Source: Caldithrix sp.
GTDB lineage: Bacteria; Zhuqueibacterota; Zhuqueibacteria; Oceanimicrobiales; Oceanimicrobiaceae
Direction of reading: 5' to 3'
Length of the DNA stretch: 7,311 nucleotides
Assembly: GCA_004357015.1 (NCBI GenBank)
Contig: SMXE01000125.1
Coordinates: 1 to 7,311, forward strand
Within the stretch, counting starts at the first letter, position 1; every line of letters starts with the position of its first letter. The translations under genes were made by a program, and so were the position numbers. Under the pieces are notes generated by a model. The model saw only the letters and a list, made by a program, of their open reading frames with translations, was not told where the DNA came from and made no database searches. Below are positions 5,651 through 7,311 of this stretch, in pieces.

Positions 5651-7273
5651 TCAGTGTTTCGTTTCCTTTTCCAGGAGCAGACCGTCTTTCTTGAGCCGAT
5701 GCTGGAGGTTGGCTAGTTTCCAGCCGGTGAGATAAACCAACTTGGTAACCTTCTCCATTTTGGCAAAGTCAATTTTCTCAATCGTGTCTGTGGGCTTGTG
5801 GTAGTCTTCGTGTGTTCCGGAAAAATAGAAAATCACCGGCACGCCGTGTTTGGCGTAGTTGTAGTGGTCGCTGCGATAGTAAAAACGGTTGGGGTCGTTC
5901 AGATCGTTGTAAGCGTAATCCAGTTTCAAACCAACAAGCTCGTTGGCTTCTTCATTTATTTCATGCAATTCTTTGGAAAGAAAATTCGACCCGATAATGT
6001 ACACCGCCCCGGGATCGTTACGACCGATCATATCGATATTGAGCAGTGCAACTGTGCTTTCGATGGGCGCGAGGGGTGACTGCGTGTAGAATTGGGAACC
6101 GAGCAATCCCTTTTCTTCGCCGGCATGTGAGACGAACACAAGGCTGCGATTCGGGCGGAATTTGTTCCTGGCAAATGCGTGCGCAATTTCAAGAATGGCT
6201 ACCGTGCCGCTGCCATCGTCGTCCGCACCGTTATAAATTTCTCCGTCAGCGTTCATGCCAATATGGTCATAGTGCGCACCAAACACAATCACTTCATCCC
6301 TTAACTGCGGGTCATCGCCGGCAAGGTAAGCCACGACGTTTTGGGTTTGTTTCTTTGTTGCTGCACTTTCCAGGTCAAACCGCACGCTTAGACCCGGCAG
6401 AGTAAGATGAACCGGTGCGTGGTTTTGTGCGAGCGTGGTTAGCAAGCTGTCTGCGGTCCAGCCTCTGCCACTCAAGAGCGCGTTGCCAACTTGCGCGGTG
6501 ACGATGGCTTGCGGAATTGCCTCCGGATCATCGGCGAGCCTTTGCCTTGGCCTGCTCAGATACGGTTTGAGCCGCGCCATGCTTTCCGGCGTCATCTGGA
6601 TATTGATGTGAATCAGCGCGCTGGCGCCAGCCTCCTGAGCCCATTTCGCCTTTTCACGACGCAGCGCCCGGAGTTTGCGGCGAAGCACGGCGGGGTCCAG
6701 ATCCGGCGAGGTAGAAAGTTTTGGAGAACTGTCGAGGACAAGCAAGACCTTGCCCGCGGCGTCGAGGTGGTTGTAGTCATCATAACCGGTGGCTGTATCT
6801 TTGAATCCGAAACCACCGAAAACCACGGGCCATTCTTCACTGATTGATCCGGCGTGCAGGGAGAGAATCGCAAAATCATGATACAGCTCGAATTCATGCT
6901 CGTCTGTTTGGCCGTTTGCGCGCGTTTTTGCAAAAATTTTGGAAGTCTCTTTGATTTTACTTTCCATGACGTAGAATGTTTGCAGCATGGAATCGTGACC
7001 AGGGACCGGCGTCAGCCCGGCGAGGGTGTATTGCGTCTCGAGGAATTTTGCCGCGATGTTCAAACCGCGGCTGCCCGTATTGCGACCTTCAAGCTCGTCC
7101 GAAGCGATGAATTTGAGCAGGGCCGCCAGATTTTTAGCCTGGATGGCATCGTAGCCCGGGCGGGCCGCATCCGGTACCGGCGTGCTGGCACTGAGTAAAA
7201 CAACTTGCAGCAGAAAGAGCGTGGCACAAAAACCGAGTCCGTAAGCGCGTCGTGTGTGGATCTCTTTTTTCAA
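5651..7273 (-). CDS. Exported M28-family zinc aminopeptidase with inserted PA-like region
   Basis: The 540-residue product has an N-terminal signal peptide (hydrophobic about 12-28, possible cleavage SAS|TPVP). Residues about 45-130 resemble the region that opens M28 peptidases (ASDELEGRNTGSRG). Residues about 135-300 fit an inserted protease-associated (PA) domain. The catalytic domain from about 310 has the full co-catalytic zinc set: H334 (with D336) in GAHYDHIG, bridging D352 in GADDDGSG, general base E386 and ligand E387 in HAGEEKG, D414 in NIDMIGR and H492 in DYHKPTDT. It should be an extracytoplasmic aminopeptidase; residue preference cannot be read from the sequence. The start is TTG at 7273: an in-frame TGA lies two codons upstream, AAGGAGA is at proper distance, and this start gives the whole signal peptide. 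The region 5539-5650 separates it from the M19 gene. Confidence 0.95.
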   Translation of the reverse strand: MKKEIHTRRAYGLGFCATLFLLQVVLLSASTPVPDAARPGYDAIQAKNLAALLKFIASDELEGRNTGSRGLNIAAKFLETQYTLAGLTPVPGHDSMLQTFYVMESKIKETSKIFAKTRANGQTDEHEFELYHDFAILSLHAGSISEEWPVVFGGFGFKDTATGYDDYNHLDAAGKVLLVLDSSPKLSTSPDLDPAVLRRKLRALRREKAKWAQEAGASALIHINIQMTPESMARLKPYLSRPRQRLADDPEAIPQAIVTAQVGNALLSGRGWTADSLLTTLAQNHAPVHLTLPGLSVRFDLESAATKKQTQNVVAYLAGDDPQLRDEVIVFGAHYDHIGMNADGEIYNGADDDGSGTVAILEIAHAFARNKFRPNRSLVFVSHAGEEKGLLGSQFYTQSPLAPIESTVALLNIDMIGRNDPGAVYIIGSNFLSKELHEINEEANELVGLKLDYAYNDLNDPNRFYYRSDHYNYAKHGVPVIFYFSGTHEDYHKPTDTIEKIDFAKMEKVTKLVYLTGWKLANLQHRLKKDGLLLEKETKH

Positions 7274-7280
7274 TACTCAA

Positions 7281-7287
7281 TCTCCTT
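7281..7287 (-). promoter_or_regulatory. Ribosome binding site deciding the TTG start of the M28 gene
   Basis: AAGGAGA on the minus strand stands 7 bases before TTG 7273. No in-frame ATG or GTG lies between the upstream stop and this TTG, so the SD supports a true TTG start. Confidence 0.65.
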
Positions 7288-7311
7288 GCTTGATTCGACA
7301 ATGATGCCCAC

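Noticed and set aside
1..7311. Search for CRISPR arrays, tRNA or rRNA genes, insertion-sequence ends, toxin-antitoxin pairs and phage genes
   Set aside because: No regular spaced repeats, cloverleaf sequences, transposase motifs or paired terminal inverted repeats were seen by eye on either strand.

Overview
The window is an ordinary bacterial chromosomal segment. It carries five intact or edge-truncated genes and one broken gene on the minus strand, plus one gene remnant on the plus strand. Four of the intact products are exported: three zinc peptidases (M14, M19, M28) and a YceI-like lipid-binding protein. A LytTR response regulator and its damaged partner histidine kinase make up the regulatory part. 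Several starts carry strong Shine-Dalgarno sequences (AGGAGG-type before the kinase, YceI and M19 genes; AAGGAGA before M28). Two genes use TTG starts. Strong SD sites argue against a typical Bacteroidota genome, where they are rare. The mix of LytTR/His_kinase pair and large secreted peptidases would fit a candidate phylum near the FCB group (KSB1 or Calditrichota-like), but this is inference; no phylogenetic marker gene is present.

Layout from left to right: 1-1055, N-terminal part of an exported M14 peptidase running off the left edge; 1056-1317, spacer with a possible promoter; 1318-2064, LytTR response regulator; 2067-2866, LytS/YpdA-type sensor kinase interrupted by two frame changes; 2867-3226, a 360-base spacer with a promoter-overlapping dyad, two small hairpins and a strong terminator-like hairpin; 3227-3829, exported YceI-family protein; about 3989-4203 on the plus strand, a decayed C-terminal piece of an Lrp/AsnC regulator; 4312-5538, M19 dipeptidase lipoprotein; 5651-7273, exported M28 aminopeptidase with an inserted protease-associated region.

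Functionally, the M28, M19 and M14 enzymes could together break down peptides outside the cytoplasm. They are separated by spacers of 100 bases or more and by a terminator, so a single operon is not shown. The kinase and regulator clearly form one unit: their genes are 2 bases apart and the regulator's SD lies in the end of the kinase frame. I found no new multi-gene system. The observations most worth checking are the broken kinase beside an intact regulator, the inverted repeat fused to the kinase promoter, and the regulator remnant on the opposite strand.
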